Source of the DNA: JAWKVD01 sp041398225
GTDB taxonomy: Bacteria > Pseudomonadota > Alphaproteobacteria > Caulobacterales > Hyphomonadaceae
Direction of reading: 5' to 3'
NCBI GenBank assembly: GCA_041398225.1
Contig: JAWKVD010000025.1
Location: 1-45,849 of the forward strand
DNA length: 45,849 bases
The notes under the pieces: model-generated
Database searches by the model: none
What the model was told of the DNA's origin: nothing
The model's input: only the letters and a program-made list of their open reading frames with translations
Shown: in pieces, positions 16,002-24,530 of the stretch
Position numbering within the stretch: position 1 is the stretch's first letter
Layout: every line of letters starts with the position of its first letter
Program-made: the position numbers and the translations under genes

Positions 16002-17171
16002 TTACTCGCCGGGCGTCGGATCGACCAGCGTGAGCGTCAGGTGCTCGCGCGGCGCCACATAGGTGTTGAGCGCCTCGACCGTCAGGTTGAGCTTCGAGAT
16101 GTCCGGCACATTCTTCACCAGCACCGTGAAGCTCGAATGAGCCTTCACCGTGAACACATGGCCTTCGTCATAGAAGCTCTCGGGGCCGGCGGTTTGCAGC
16201 ATGAAGTTGATCGGGCTGTCATTGGTGAACTGAACCGGAACCACGGTCGTGTTCTTCATCGGCTGCCCGATATCGACCTTCAGCGATCCGCGCACCACCG
16301 CCTCGACGTTCTGCGGCCGCCCGATCAGGTTGTGATTGTAGACCGCGACCGTATCGCCCGCCTGCAGCGCGGACTTCACGCTCTCGAGCGATTTGTCCTT
16401 GGCGAGCACCAGCGTCGCGGTGCGCTGCGCACCGTGCTCAAGGTCGTAGTCCCAGTCGATGAGACCGTGAATGTCGGACGTGCCGAGCATCGTCAGATTG
16501 TATTTCAGGGCCATCGCCATGGCCTCGTCAGACATGTCCGCGCCATTGGCCACTTCGATGCCCTGGATCAGCCCTTGCCGGATCGCGTCCTCATGGAAGG
16601 GCGTCATCTTCGCCACGCCGTCGCGTTGCTGGGCCAGCCAGTAGGGGTGGTTCCAGAAAACGAACGCGCCCTGCTTCCTGGCTTCTTTCAACTGGGTCAG
16701 CGCATCGCCCTTCACCAGCGCGTTGGCGTCCTGGATGAACACGGCGTTGATGTGCCCGGCCGGCATCGTGATCTTGGTGATCTCCGATCCGTTGATCACC
16801 GCCAGCGGTTCGGCGGCGAGGCCGCTCGCATCCGGCTTCACCGCAGCCGCCGCGCTCGCCAGCTCATACGACCGGTTGCGATCCGGATGCGGAATGTCCT
16901 TGATCTTGGGCTGGTATTCGAGGTGCTCGCTCACCGCCATCGCGAACAGGCCGTCGCGCTTGGCCTCCTGAACGCGAATGTCCGGCCAGACATAACCGTC
17001 GGAGAAAACGCTGTGCGTGTGCAGGTCCACCGCCAGCGCATGGCGGCCGTCCTGCAGATCGGGAAACTCGATCCGTCGCGTTTGCTCGATGCCGTCATGC
17101 GCCGAAGCCGGACCGGACATCGCCAGCCCCATCGCGGAAGCCGCCAACAGTGTCGAAACGAGTTTGCGCAT
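16002..17171 (-). CDS. Exported PHP-domain metal-dependent phosphoesterase-like protein
   Basis: Protein with a polymerase-and-histidinol-phosphatase (PHP) fold, a metal-dependent hydrolase scaffold. The 389-residue product has a Sec signal peptide (MRKLVSTLLAASAMGLAMSG, cleavage after PASA) and places the fold in the periplasm. Metal ligands are visible in the motifs AVDLHTHSVFSDGY (about 45-58), AVSEHLEY (about 80), NGSEIT, FWNHPYW and TSDIHGLIDWDY. A C-terminal beta-rich extension of about 100 residues (QFTNDSPINFMLQTAG ... FTVLVKNVPD) follows the catalytic part. The gene is convergent with phoD, 38 bases away. The substrate is unknown; related secreted PHP proteins are poorly characterised. 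The product is full length with no missing metal motif. Confidence 0.82.
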   Translation of the reverse strand: MRKLVSTLLAASAMGLAMSGPASAHDGIEQTRRIEFPDLQDGRHALAVDLHTHSVFSDGYVWPDIRVQEAKRDGLFAMAVSEHLEYQPKIKDIPHPDRNRSYELASAAAAVKPDASGLAAEPLAVINGSEITKITMPAGHINAVFIQDANALVKGDALTQLKEARKQGAFVFWNHPYWLAQQRDGVAKMTPFHEDAIRQGLIQGIEVANGADMSDEAMAMALKYNLTMLGTSDIHGLIDWDYDLEHGAQRTATLVLAKDKSLESVKSALQAGDTVAVYNHNLIGRPQNVEAVVRGSLKVDIGQPMKNTTVVPVQFTNDSPINFMLQTAGPESFYDEGHVFTVKAHSSFTVLVKNVPDISKLNLTVEALNTYVAPREHLTLTLVDPTPGE

Positions 17172-17268
17172 GACGCCCTCCTCTCCGGTCTCCCAGACCG
17201 GCAGCGGAACGTTTCTGCAGCCCGCACATCACAAACGTATGACGCCCGCGCGAGGCGCGGCGCGTGGC

Positions 17269-18765
17269 CTAGTCGCGCGCGGCGTAGAGCCTGAAGATCG
17301 ACTCACGCAGCGCGCCGTCGAGATCCTCCGACGTCATTCCCGGCCCCGCCCGCAAGGAAGCGTCGCCATGCAGCCACACGCCGGCGCACGCCGCGTCGAA
17401 CGGCTTCATGCCCTGCGCCAGCAATCCTCCGATCAGGCCGGCGAGCACATCGCCGCTGCCCGCCGTCGCAAGGAAGGGCGAAGCGTGCACGTTCACCGCC
17501 ATCGGACCGTCCGGCGTGGCGATCACCGTGTCGGGGCCTTTCAGCAGCACCACGCCGCCGGTTTCCGCCGCCGCCTCGCGCACCGCTTCCACGCGGTTGG
17601 CGCTGCGCCCCAGAAGTCCCGGAAACACGCGCTCGAACTCGCCCACATGCGGCGTCATCACCACCGGAACCTGCGCGCAGATCTGGGCGAGATCGCCCGC
17701 CTTGCCCGCGAACACGCTCAGCGCATCTGCGTCGAGCACCAGCGTCTTCTCCGCCGACGCCAGCATGCCGACGATGCGCAGCGTCTCTTCCGTCACGCCC
17801 GCGCCCGGACCGATAACGGCGACATCCATCTTCACGACGTGGCCGAGCATGTCCTGCATGCCCCGATAGGGTTTCAGCATCACGGCGGTCAGCGTCGGCG
17901 CGATAACCGGCGCGGAGGCTTCCTCGCACAACACCGTCACCAGCCCGGCGCCCGCCCGCAGCCCCGCGCGCGCCGCCAGCCGCGCCGCGCCCGTGCTCCA
18001 CGGACCGCCGGCGAACACGCCCAGATGTCCGCGACGCCATTTGTGCGCCGCCGCGCCAGGCCACGGATATCGCGCCCGCCAAAGCGCCGGCGCATTGAGA
18101 TGCAGGGTGAAGTTGTCGTCCCACCGGATGTACGGCTCAAACCCCACCGGCTCGACGCGAACGCGGCCGCATCGCTGCGAGGCCGGAACCAGCACATGCG
18201 CCAGCTTCAGCGCCCCGAACGTCACGGTCCATGCCGCGCGCACCGCCGGACCCGCCACCTCGCCCAGGTCGCCCATCACGCCGCTCGGAACATCCACCGC
18301 GACGACCGGCGCGCCCGAACCGTTGAGCCGCCTCACCGCTTCGGCGGCGTCCCCTTCGAGCGGCCTCGAAAGTCCGGCCCCGAACAGCGCATCGATCACC
18401 ACCTCGCCCGGCTCCGGAACGAATGCGCCAAGCGGTTCGCGCACGCCGCCCCACGCGCTGGAGGCGACCGCCGCCTCCGGGGGGAGCGTCCCGCCCGGCG
18501 CCAGCTCGAACACGCGTACCTCGCGCCCCGCCTCGGCCAGCAACCGCGCCGCGACATACCCGTCGCCGCCATTGTTCCCCGGCCCGCACAACACCGCGAC
18601 CGGACCCTCCGGAAGCTCGGCCTGCACCAGCGCCGCGCACGCAGCGCCCGCGCGCTCCATCATGCCCTGAAGCGACACGCCGGACTGCGCCGCGCGTTGC
18701 TCGCACTCGCGAACCTGATCGCAGGTCAGCACCGGTTGCAGAACAGGTTGAGCGAGTTCAGCCAT
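17269..18765 (-). CDS. nnr: Bifunctional NAD(P)HX epimerase/dehydratase
   Basis: Repairs hydrated NADH and NADPH: the N-terminal epimerase domain interconverts the R and S forms and the C-terminal domain dehydrates S-NAD(P)HX using ADP. The 498-residue product has the YjeF-N motif CGPGNNGGDGYVAARLLAE near residue 60 and DALFGAGLSRPL near 130. The kinase-like domain has GVFAGGPWSTGAARLAARAGL, TPHVGEFERVF, VVLLKGPDTVI and the ATP/ADP-site AGSGDVLAGLIGGLLAQG. The start at 18765 (MAELAQPVLQ) fits homology. It follows the histidine phosphatase gene after only 5 bases on the same strand, so the two are cotranscribed. Its neighbourhood with glnB-glnA recurs in other alphaproteobacteria, although here it is divergent from them. 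Confidence 0.95.
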   Translation of the reverse strand: MAELAQPVLQPVLTCDQVRECEQRAAQSGVSLQGMMERAGAACAALVQAELPEGPVAVLCGPGNNGGDGYVAARLLAEAGREVRVFELAPGGTLPPEAAVASSAWGGVREPLGAFVPEPGEVVIDALFGAGLSRPLEGDAAEAVRRLNGSGAPVVAVDVPSGVMGDLGEVAGPAVRAAWTVTFGALKLAHVLVPASQRCGRVRVEPVGFEPYIRWDDNFTLHLNAPALWRARYPWPGAAAHKWRRGHLGVFAGGPWSTGAARLAARAGLRAGAGLVTVLCEEASAPVIAPTLTAVMLKPYRGMQDMLGHVVKMDVAVIGPGAGVTEETLRIVGMLASAEKTLVLDADALSVFAGKAGDLAQICAQVPVVMTPHVGEFERVFPGLLGRSANRVEAVREAAAETGGVVLLKGPDTVIATPDGPMAVNVHASPFLATAGSGDVLAGLIGGLLAQGMKPFDAACAGVWLHGDASLRAGPGMTSEDLDGALRESIFRLYAARD

Positions 18766-18770
18766 GCGCC

Positions 18771-19310
18771 TCAGGTCACCTTTGTCGCCGCTTCGGCGCC
18801 CAGTTCGGCAACATGCAGTCTGCCGCCCGATCGCTCCAGCCGGGTCACCGAACAATGCCCCGGACGAAACACCAGCACGCGCTCATCGCCGGTCAGCAGA
18901 CTGACCACGGCGTTGATCGCCACGAAATGCGTGAACACCGCCGTATCGCCCGGAACCGCCTCGACAGCGGCCAGCACGCGCCGCCGCCAGCCCTCCAGCG
19001 CCTCGCCGGCCTCGGCCCAGCTTCCCGCCATCACGTCCCGAAGCCAGGCCGGCCGGTCCGTCAGCCCGGCGGGCGTCCGAACTTCCCCCACGGAAGGCTC
19101 CAGCCTCGCATGGGTCTCCAGCAGCCGCTCGAAGGGCGCCGCGGTCTGCCGGCATCGCGCGAGAGGCGAAGTCACGGCCGTCCGCGCGCCCGCTTCGGCG
19201 AGCATCTGGGCCACGGCCTCCGCCTGAGCCTTGCCAGGGCCCGACAACCCCGGATCGGGGGCGTCTCCCCAGCCGGATTCGGGCTCTCCATGCCTGACGA
19301 GGTAGATCAT
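18771..19310 (-). CDS. Histidine phosphatase family protein (phosphoglycerate mutase-like)
   Basis: Small acid phosphatase or mutase of the RHG superfamily. The 179-residue product begins directly with MIYLVRHGEPESGWG, whose His8 is the phospho-acceptor. TSPLARCRQTA near residue 60 carries the second arginine, and THFVAINAVVSLLTG near 140 carries the second catalytic histidine. The start at 19310 was chosen because the fold begins there; an in-frame Met at 19334 adds only eight residues. No signal peptide, so cytoplasmic. It is cotranscribed with nnr. The substrate cannot be predicted: family members act on phosphosugars, cobalamin intermediates or phosphoproteins. Confidence 0.85.
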   Translation of the reverse strand: MIYLVRHGEPESGWGDAPDPGLSGPGKAQAEAVAQMLAEAGARTAVTSPLARCRQTAAPFERLLETHARLEPSVGEVRTPAGLTDRPAWLRDVMAGSWAEAGEALEGWRRRVLAAVEAVPGDTAVFTHFVAINAVVSLLTGDERVLVFRPGHCSVTRLERSGGRLHVAELGAEAATKVT

Positions 19311-19408
19311 CGAGCGCCTTTCCGCTGCGAGCATTCCCTAACGCCTGTGAATATCAGAGCGTCGCGAGGAGCCAACAGCACACTAGGTGCCTGACATTTT
19401 GGCGCCGA

Positions 19409-19425
19409 TGATCAAATATTGATCA
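19409..19425. promoter_or_regulatory. Perfect palindrome upstream of glnB
   Basis: TGATCAAATATTGATCA is a 7-bp perfect inverted repeat with a 3-base centre. It lies about 100 bases upstream of the histidine phosphatase-nnr transcript and about 160 bases upstream of glnB, in an A+T-rich spot of a GC-rich intergenic region. The shape is that of a dimeric helix-turn-helix operator. I do not recognise it as an NtrC box, and I saw no sigma54 promoter (GG-N10-GC) next to it. Confidence 0.45.
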
Positions 19426-19582
19426 GAGCCTTTCGATCCGCCCACCTTTTGAGCGCCCCCGCTAGCTCGCCATGTGAGCGATCCCGCATACGAAATGGAA
19501 GACGTCCAATTGCGCAGGTTCAGGTCCGCCCCGGCCCCATCGGCCCGGCGTGATCGCAGGCCGCGCCGGGTGAGGAAAACCG

Positions 19583-19921
19583 ATGAAAAAAATCGAGGCC
19601 ATCATAAAGCCCTTCAAACTCGACGAGGTGAAGGAGGCGCTGCATGGGGTCGGGGTCCAGGGAATGACCGTTCTTGAAGCCAAGGGCTTCGGACGTCAGC
19701 GCGGACACACCGAGCTCTATCGCGGCGCCGAGTATGTGGTGGACTTCCTTCCCAAGCTGAAGATCGAAATCGTCATCTCCGACACCCAGGTGGACGCCGC
19801 CGTCGCCGCGATCACCAAGGCCGCTCAGACCGGAAAAATCGGAGACGGGAAGATCTTTGTGTCAGACATTGCGGAAGTCATTCGCATCCGTACGGGTGAA
19901 ACGGGCGATCAGGCGATCTGA
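19583..19921 (+). CDS. glnB: Nitrogen regulatory protein P-II
   Basis: Trimeric signal protein that senses 2-oxoglutarate, ATP/ADP and, through uridylylation, glutamine, and controls GlnE, NtrB and other targets. The 112-residue product matches the family exactly: MKKIEAIIKPFKLDEVKEAL at the start, T-loop GRQRGHTELYRGAEYVVDF with the uridylylation site Tyr51, B-loop AAQTGKIGDGKIFV and C-loop RTGETGDQAI. It is followed after 77 bases by glnA, the standard glnBA operon of alphaproteobacteria. A GAGGAAAA-type ribosome binding site precedes the ATG. Being linked to glnA, it is GlnB rather than GlnK (usually next to amtB). Confidence 0.97.
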   Translation: MKKIEAIIKPFKLDEVKEALHGVGVQGMTVLEAKGFGRQRGHTELYRGAEYVVDFLPKLKIEIVISDTQVDAAVAAITKAAQTGKIGDGKIFVSDIAEVIRIRTGETGDQAI

Positions 19922-19998
19922 CGCATTGTGAGCGGACCTTCACCCACCATCAATCAACTGCCCGTCAGGGGACGGGGACGAACCAAGGGAGACACCGC

Positions 19999-21402
19999 GT
20001 GTCGGACGAGATCTTCAAGACCATAAAAGAAAAAGACGTTCAGTACGTCGACCTGCGTTTCACGGACCCGCGCGGCAAGATGCAACACGTGACCTTCGAC
20101 CTGTCGCTGGTCGACGAGTCGCTGTTCGTCGACGGCACGATGTTCGACGGCTCCTCGATCGCCGGCTGGAAGGCCATCAACGAGTCGGACATGGTTCTGA
20201 TGCCCGACGTCTCCACCGCGCGCATCGACCCGTTCTTCCAGCAGACCACGCTGGCGATCACCTGCGACATCCTCAACCCGAACGACGCCACGCCGTACAA
20301 CCGCGACCCGCGCACCACGGCCAAGAAAGCGGAAATCTACATGAAGTCCGCCGGCGTCGGCGACACCGCCTACTTCGGTCCGGAAGCCGAATTCTTCGTC
20401 TTCGACGACGTGCGCTGGTCCACCGACCCGAACAACACGGGCTACTCGTTCGACGACCCGGAACTGCCCTACAACACCGGCCGCATCTATGAAGGCGGCA
20501 ACAAGGGCCACCGCCCCGGTCCGAAGGGCGGCTACTTCCCCGTTCCGCCGGTCGACAGCCTCCAGGACATGCGCTCCGAGATGCTGACGGTGATGAAGGA
20601 GCTGGGTCTCGATCCCGAAAAGCACCACCACGAAGTGGCGCCGGCGCAGCACGAGCTGGGCATGAAGTTCAACACGCTCGTGACGATGGCCGACAACCTG
20701 CAGCTCTACAAATACGTCGTGCACAACGTCGCCGCGTCCTACGGCAAGACGGCGACCTTCATGCCGAAGCCCTACTTCAAGGACAACGGCTCGGGCATGC
20801 ACGTTCACCAGTCGATCTGGAAAGACGGCCAGCCGACCTTCGCCGGCAACCAGTACGCCGACCTGTCGGAAAACTGCCTCTACTACATCGGCGGCATCAT
20901 CAAGCACGCCAAGGCGATCAACGCGTTCACCAACGCGTCGACCAACTCCTACAAGCGTCTCGTCCCCGGCTACGAAGCCCCGGTCATGCTGGCCTACTCC
21001 GCCCGCAACCGTTCGGCCTCGGTTCGTATTCCGTGGACGCCCAACCCGAAGGGCAAGCGCATTGAAGTCCGCTTCCCGGACTGCACCGCGAACCCGTATC
21101 TCGGCTTCTCGGCCATGCTGATGGCCGGCCTCGACGGCATCCTCAACAAGATCCACCCCGGCGACGCCGCCGACAAGGATCTCTACGACCTGCCGCCGGA
21201 AGAAGCGAAGAACATCCCGCAGGTTTGCGGTTCGCTTCGCGAAGCCCTGATGAACCTCGACGCCGACCGCGACTTCCTCAAGGCGGGCGGCGTGTTCGAC
21301 GACGATCAGATCGACGCCTACATCGACCTCAAGATGGAGGAAGTGATGCGCTTCGAAACGCACCCGCACCCCGTCGAGTTCGACATGTACTACAAGGTCT
21401 AG
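19999..21402 (+). CDS. glnA: Glutamine synthetase type I
   Basis: Dodecameric enzyme forming glutamine from glutamate, ammonia and ATP, the entry point of nitrogen assimilation. The 467-residue product has the beta-grasp MFDGSSIAGWK, the metal-binding GPEAEFFVFD, the catalytic NGSGMHVHQSIWKDG, the ATP-binding KRLVPGYEAPV and the RIPWTPNPKGKRIEVRFPD segments. Tyr396 in LYDLPPEE is the adenylylation site, so activity is expected to be controlled by GlnE under PII. It starts with GTG at 19999, chosen because AAGGGAGA lies just upstream and the family N-terminus (MSDEIFKTIKEKDVQYVDLR) begins there. A strong terminator follows 85 bases after the stop. Confidence 0.98.
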   Translation: MSDEIFKTIKEKDVQYVDLRFTDPRGKMQHVTFDLSLVDESLFVDGTMFDGSSIAGWKAINESDMVLMPDVSTARIDPFFQQTTLAITCDILNPNDATPYNRDPRTTAKKAEIYMKSAGVGDTAYFGPEAEFFVFDDVRWSTDPNNTGYSFDDPELPYNTGRIYEGGNKGHRPGPKGGYFPVPPVDSLQDMRSEMLTVMKELGLDPEKHHHEVAPAQHELGMKFNTLVTMADNLQLYKYVVHNVAASYGKTATFMPKPYFKDNGSGMHVHQSIWKDGQPTFAGNQYADLSENCLYYIGGIIKHAKAINAFTNASTNSYKRLVPGYEAPVMLAYSARNRSASVRIPWTPNPKGKRIEVRFPDCTANPYLGFSAMLMAGLDGILNKIHPGDAADKDLYDLPPEEAKNIPQVCGSLREALMNLDADRDFLKAGGVFDDDQIDAYIDLKMEEVMRFETHPHPVEFDMYYKV

Positions 21403-21486
21403 GTCTGATCACACGCTCGACCGGCCTCAGGGCCGCACAGCACTGACCCCCGGCGCATCCATTCCCAGCGAATGGCGCGTCGGGCG

Positions 21487-21518
21487 AAGCGCCGCCGGAA
21501 TGAGCCGGCGGCGCTTTT
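21487..21518 (+). terminator. Intrinsic terminator after glnA
   Basis: Perfect 12-bp inverted repeat AAGCGCCGCCGG / CCGGCGGCGCTT with a 6-base loop, followed by TT. It lies between the convergent glnA and phospholipase C genes. The T tract supports termination of the plus-strand glnBA transcript; on the minus strand there is no T run after the stem. Confidence 0.85.
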
Positions 21519-21562
21519 CGTTTGCGGGAGATTTGTTTGCGGTCTGAGGCGACGCGCCGCGA

Positions 21563-23656
21563 TCAGGAATCCCAGCGCATGACGGCTTGCCCGCCCATCA
21601 GCGGATCGCTGGTCGAGGCGACGCCGCTGTCCACACGCCCCGCCAGGCGCACGCGCCAGCCCGGGTCTCCGGCGCGCGTAAGGGTCAGGTCGTACCACCC
21701 CTTCCCGTCGGAAACGTCCATCCGGAACCCCTGCGGGTTAGCCGCCTTCTCCCCGTCCTCATCGGTCGGGAACTCAACGCCGCTCGCAGGCCCCTGCGTC
21801 GAGAGCTTCAACTCGCTGGCCGAAAGATCCTTCGTCGACACCCGCAATTGCGGATCGCTCGTCTCGGACAAGGCATGCAGCGCAGACACGCCCGGCCTCA
21901 GCCCGCCGCCGCGTCCCTCGAAGCTGCGAAAGAACCCGTTCGGACCGTAGACGCACACATCGTACGCGCCCGCTGGCCAGCTATCCTCCGCCGTCTCGCC
22001 CGGCGCCAGCGTGTAGCGGCGCGGCGGCTGGTCGAGACGCTTGCGGTCATAGGCGTGCAGCACTGCCGCAGTCTCTCCGGTGTTGCGGAACGCCAGCCGC
22101 AACGCGCCTGTCCCGCCCGCATCGTCGACCGCCAGCGCATACCTCAGCGGACGCGACGGGCGCGCGCCCCCTCTCTGCACAGGCGCGACCGGCTGCCCGG
22201 GGATTGGCGGCGTCGTCCGTCCCGGCAAGGCCGCCGCGCGAGCGGCGGTGGTTGCGGTCGGCGGCAGCTTCACCACGCCGTCGTTCGGCGTCTTGAAATC
22301 GAAACAGCTTGTCAGGTCGCCGCACACCGCGCGACGCCAGGGCGAGATGTTCGGCTCCTTCACGCCGAAGCGCGCTTCGCAGAACCGGATGACCGAAGTG
22401 TGGTCGAACACTTCGGCGTTCACCCATCCGCCCCGGCTCCACGGCGAGATCACATACAACGGCACGCGCGGACCCAGCCCGTAAGGGCGGCCCATCAGGT
22501 CGGCGCGTTCGGCGTTCTTTTCGCTCGCCGTGGTCGTCTGGTGATACTCGCCCGTGGTGCTGATCGAGCATGCGCCCAGCGCCTTGCCGTCAGCGTCGAG
22601 CGACGGCGGAGCCGGCGGCGGAGCGTGATCGAAATACCCGTCATTCTCGTCATACATGACGAGGAACACCGTCTTCGCCCACACCTCTGGATTGCTGGTC
22701 AGGCAGTCCAGAACGCGCGCTACATAGTCCGCGCCCTGCGCCGGCGATGACGGACCGGGATGCTCCGAATCCTTCGCCGGCGAGATCACCCACGAAACCG
22801 AAGGCAGCCGGGCGCCCATCACGTCGGCGCGCAACACGTCCAGATGCTGCGTCGACAATCCCTTCGCCGCCAGCGCGGGATTGCAACCGGGCGCGCCCGC
22901 GACCGAGTCCTGGAATGTCTTGAAGCCGACCAGCGGGTTGTCCCCGAAATTGTCGGCCATGTCCTCGTAAACCTTCCAGCTCACGCCCGCCGCTTCCAGC
23001 CGCTCCGGATAGGTCGTCCACGTATAGGGCGCCTGCACCGCCTCCTTCAGCGTGTCGTGACTGTTCGAGATCGACGGGCCGCCATGTCCGCCTGCCCCGT
23101 CATTGGTTCCAGTCCACAGGAACAGGCGGTTGGTGTTGGTGCCGCCCTGGAACGAGCAGTGATACGCCTCGCACAGCGTGAAGGCGTCCGCGAGCGCCCA
23201 CTGGAACGGAATGTCCGCCTTCTCGAAATGCCCCATCGCGTGCGCGCGCTTGAAGTCGGGCCAGTTCGTCATCCGCCCATTGTCCCAGGCGTACTGCGCA
23301 TTGTCCCAGCTATGCGGCGTGCCCTCCACGCGCATGTGCTCGAACGTCTGCGTGGTGTTCAGCGCGAACGGAGCGATCTGCTTCGGCTCGCCCTTCGTGT
23401 GCGTCTGCGTCCACACCGTCAGCCCGCCCGGCAGCGGAATGGGATGCCGGTCGCCGAACCCGCGCACGCCGTTCATCGTACCGAAGTAGTGATCGAAACT
23501 CCGGTTCTCCTGCATCAGGATCACGATGTGTTCGACATCCTCGATCGTGCCGGATCGCACATCCGCGTCGATCGCCCACGCCTTCGCGATGGCGGTCGGC
23601 AAGGCCATGGTGGCGGCGGCGGATAACAGCAGTCTGCGGCGGTCGATCTGGGTCAT
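21563..23656 (-). CDS. plcC: Phosphocholine-specific phospholipase C
   Basis: Exported phospholipase C that cleaves phosphatidylcholine or sphingomyelin and releases phosphocholine. The 697-residue product has a twin-arginine signal (DRRRLLLSAAATMALPTAIAKAWA), the phosphoesterase core with EHIVILMQENRSFDHYFGTM (metal and nucleophile region), the FGDRHPIPLP segment and GANDG-like WTGTNDGAGGHGGP, YDENDGYFDHAPPP and GLGPRVPLYVISPWSRGGWV. Two C-terminal immunoglobulin-like repeats (about 490-690, DUF756 type) complete the usual length. Ribosome binding site GGGAG precedes the ATG. A Pho-box-like direct repeat lies just upstream (23679-23696). It is convergent with glnA and divergent from a lipoprotein gene. 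Non-hemolytic versus hemolytic activity cannot be told from sequence. Confidence 0.93.
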   Translation of the reverse strand: MTQIDRRRLLLSAAATMALPTAIAKAWAIDADVRSGTIEDVEHIVILMQENRSFDHYFGTMNGVRGFGDRHPIPLPGGLTVWTQTHTKGEPKQIAPFALNTTQTFEHMRVEGTPHSWDNAQYAWDNGRMTNWPDFKRAHAMGHFEKADIPFQWALADAFTLCEAYHCSFQGGTNTNRLFLWTGTNDGAGGHGGPSISNSHDTLKEAVQAPYTWTTYPERLEAAGVSWKVYEDMADNFGDNPLVGFKTFQDSVAGAPGCNPALAAKGLSTQHLDVLRADVMGARLPSVSWVISPAKDSEHPGPSSPAQGADYVARVLDCLTSNPEVWAKTVFLVMYDENDGYFDHAPPPAPPSLDADGKALGACSISTTGEYHQTTTASEKNAERADLMGRPYGLGPRVPLYVISPWSRGGWVNAEVFDHTSVIRFCEARFGVKEPNISPWRRAVCGDLTSCFDFKTPNDGVVKLPPTATTAARAAALPGRTTPPIPGQPVAPVQRGGARPSRPLRYALAVDDAGGTGALRLAFRNTGETAAVLHAYDRKRLDQPPRRYTLAPGETAEDSWPAGAYDVCVYGPNGFFRSFEGRGGGLRPGVSALHALSETSDPQLRVSTKDLSASELKLSTQGPASGVEFPTDEDGEKAANPQGFRMDVSDGKGWYDLTLTRAGDPGWRVRLAGRVDSGVASTSDPLMGGQAVMRWDS

Positions 23657-23678
23657 GTCGAATGTCTCCCCCTTTTTC

Positions 23679-23696
23679 GTGACAGTCGCATGTCGC
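23679..23696 (-). promoter_or_regulatory. Pho-box-like direct repeat upstream of plcC
   Basis: On the minus strand GCGACAT-gcga-CTGTCAC shows two heptamers at 11-base spacing. The second fits the PhoB heptamer CTGTCAT/C in at least six of seven positions; the first fits in only four. It begins 22 bases upstream of the plcC ATG, closer than usual. Tentative. Confidence 0.3.
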
Positions 23697-23770
23697 CGCC
23701 CCGCCCCCTGCTGCGCTGCAACTGCATATGGTTGAGGCTCCCTTTACCATGATCCGCTATAAGCCGCCGC

Positions 23771-24388
23771 ATGCTTCGGACCCGACTGATCGCCGGTCTC
23801 GGCGCTGCGCTCGCCCTCGCGGCCGCCTGCGCATCGACGCCACAGCCCTCGAACGCCGAGATTGCGGACGCCTGCCTGCTGCTCAAGGAGAACCGCAGCT
23901 GGTACAAGGCGTTACGCGCTTCTTCGAAGGATTGGGGCGCGCCGATGGGCCTCCAGCTCGCGATCATGAAGCAGGAGAGCGGCTTCGACGGAAAGGCCCG
24001 CCCGGCCCGTGAAGGCGGCTTCCTCTTCTTCCCCGGCAAGCGCCCGTCCACCGCCTATGGCTATGCGCAGGCGCTGGAGACCACCTGGGAGACCTACAAG
24101 CGCGACACCGGCAATCGCGGCGCCGACCGCCACTCTTTCCGCGACAGCGCCGACTTCATTGGCTGGTATGTCGCCAACACCGGCAAGCAGACCGGCGTCG
24201 GGCAGTACAACTACAAGGCCCACTATCTCGCCTACCACGAAGGTCCCGGCGGCTATTCCAAGGGCACATGGAAGAAGAAGCGCTGGCTGGTGCAGATCGC
24301 TGACAGCGTCGCCTCGGACGCCACGCGCTATGAATCACAGATCAAGACCTGCAAGGGCCTGAAGCCGAAATTCCTCGGTATCTTCTAA
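23771..24388 (+). CDS. Lytic transglycosylase-like lipoprotein
   Basis: A 205-residue predicted lipoprotein of the lysozyme-like transglycosylase SLT type. The signal sequence MLRTRLIAGLGAALALAAAC ends in the lipobox LAAAC with acylated Cys20. The catalytic-type glutamate is in QLAIMKQESGFDGKARPAREG (Glu within KQESGF, about residue 68), followed by AYGYAQALETTWETYK, which matches the SLT GxxQ motif, and YNYKAHYLAYHEGPGGY near residue 150. Such proteins cleave peptidoglycan glycan strands or act as envelope assembly factors. It is divergent from plcC, sharing a 114-base promoter region. The ribosome binding site is weak. The family is widespread but little studied, so the function is inferred from the fold motif. 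Confidence 0.82.
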   Translation: MLRTRLIAGLGAALALAAACASTPQPSNAEIADACLLLKENRSWYKALRASSKDWGAPMGLQLAIMKQESGFDGKARPAREGGFLFFPGKRPSTAYGYAQALETTWETYKRDTGNRGADRHSFRDSADFIGWYVANTGKQTGVGQYNYKAHYLAYHEGPGGYSKGTWKKKRWLVQIADSVASDATRYESQIKTCKGLKPKFLGIF

Positions 24389-24530
24389 GGCGGCATCTTC
24401 TAGACCTCATCTTCCACACGTCATCCGGAAAGTCCCCGGCCGCCGCGCGGGACTAGGCGCGCACGCCTCATCCCCCTAGTAATGCCGCGACCGCTGCGGC
24501 GGGGGAACGCAAGCCGAAAAGACGACACGC

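Noticed and set aside
19426..19582. NtrC/sigma54 promoter before glnB
   Set aside because: A TGGAAG ... TTGC pair near 19494-19516 has the wrong GG-GC spacing (13 instead of 10 bases).
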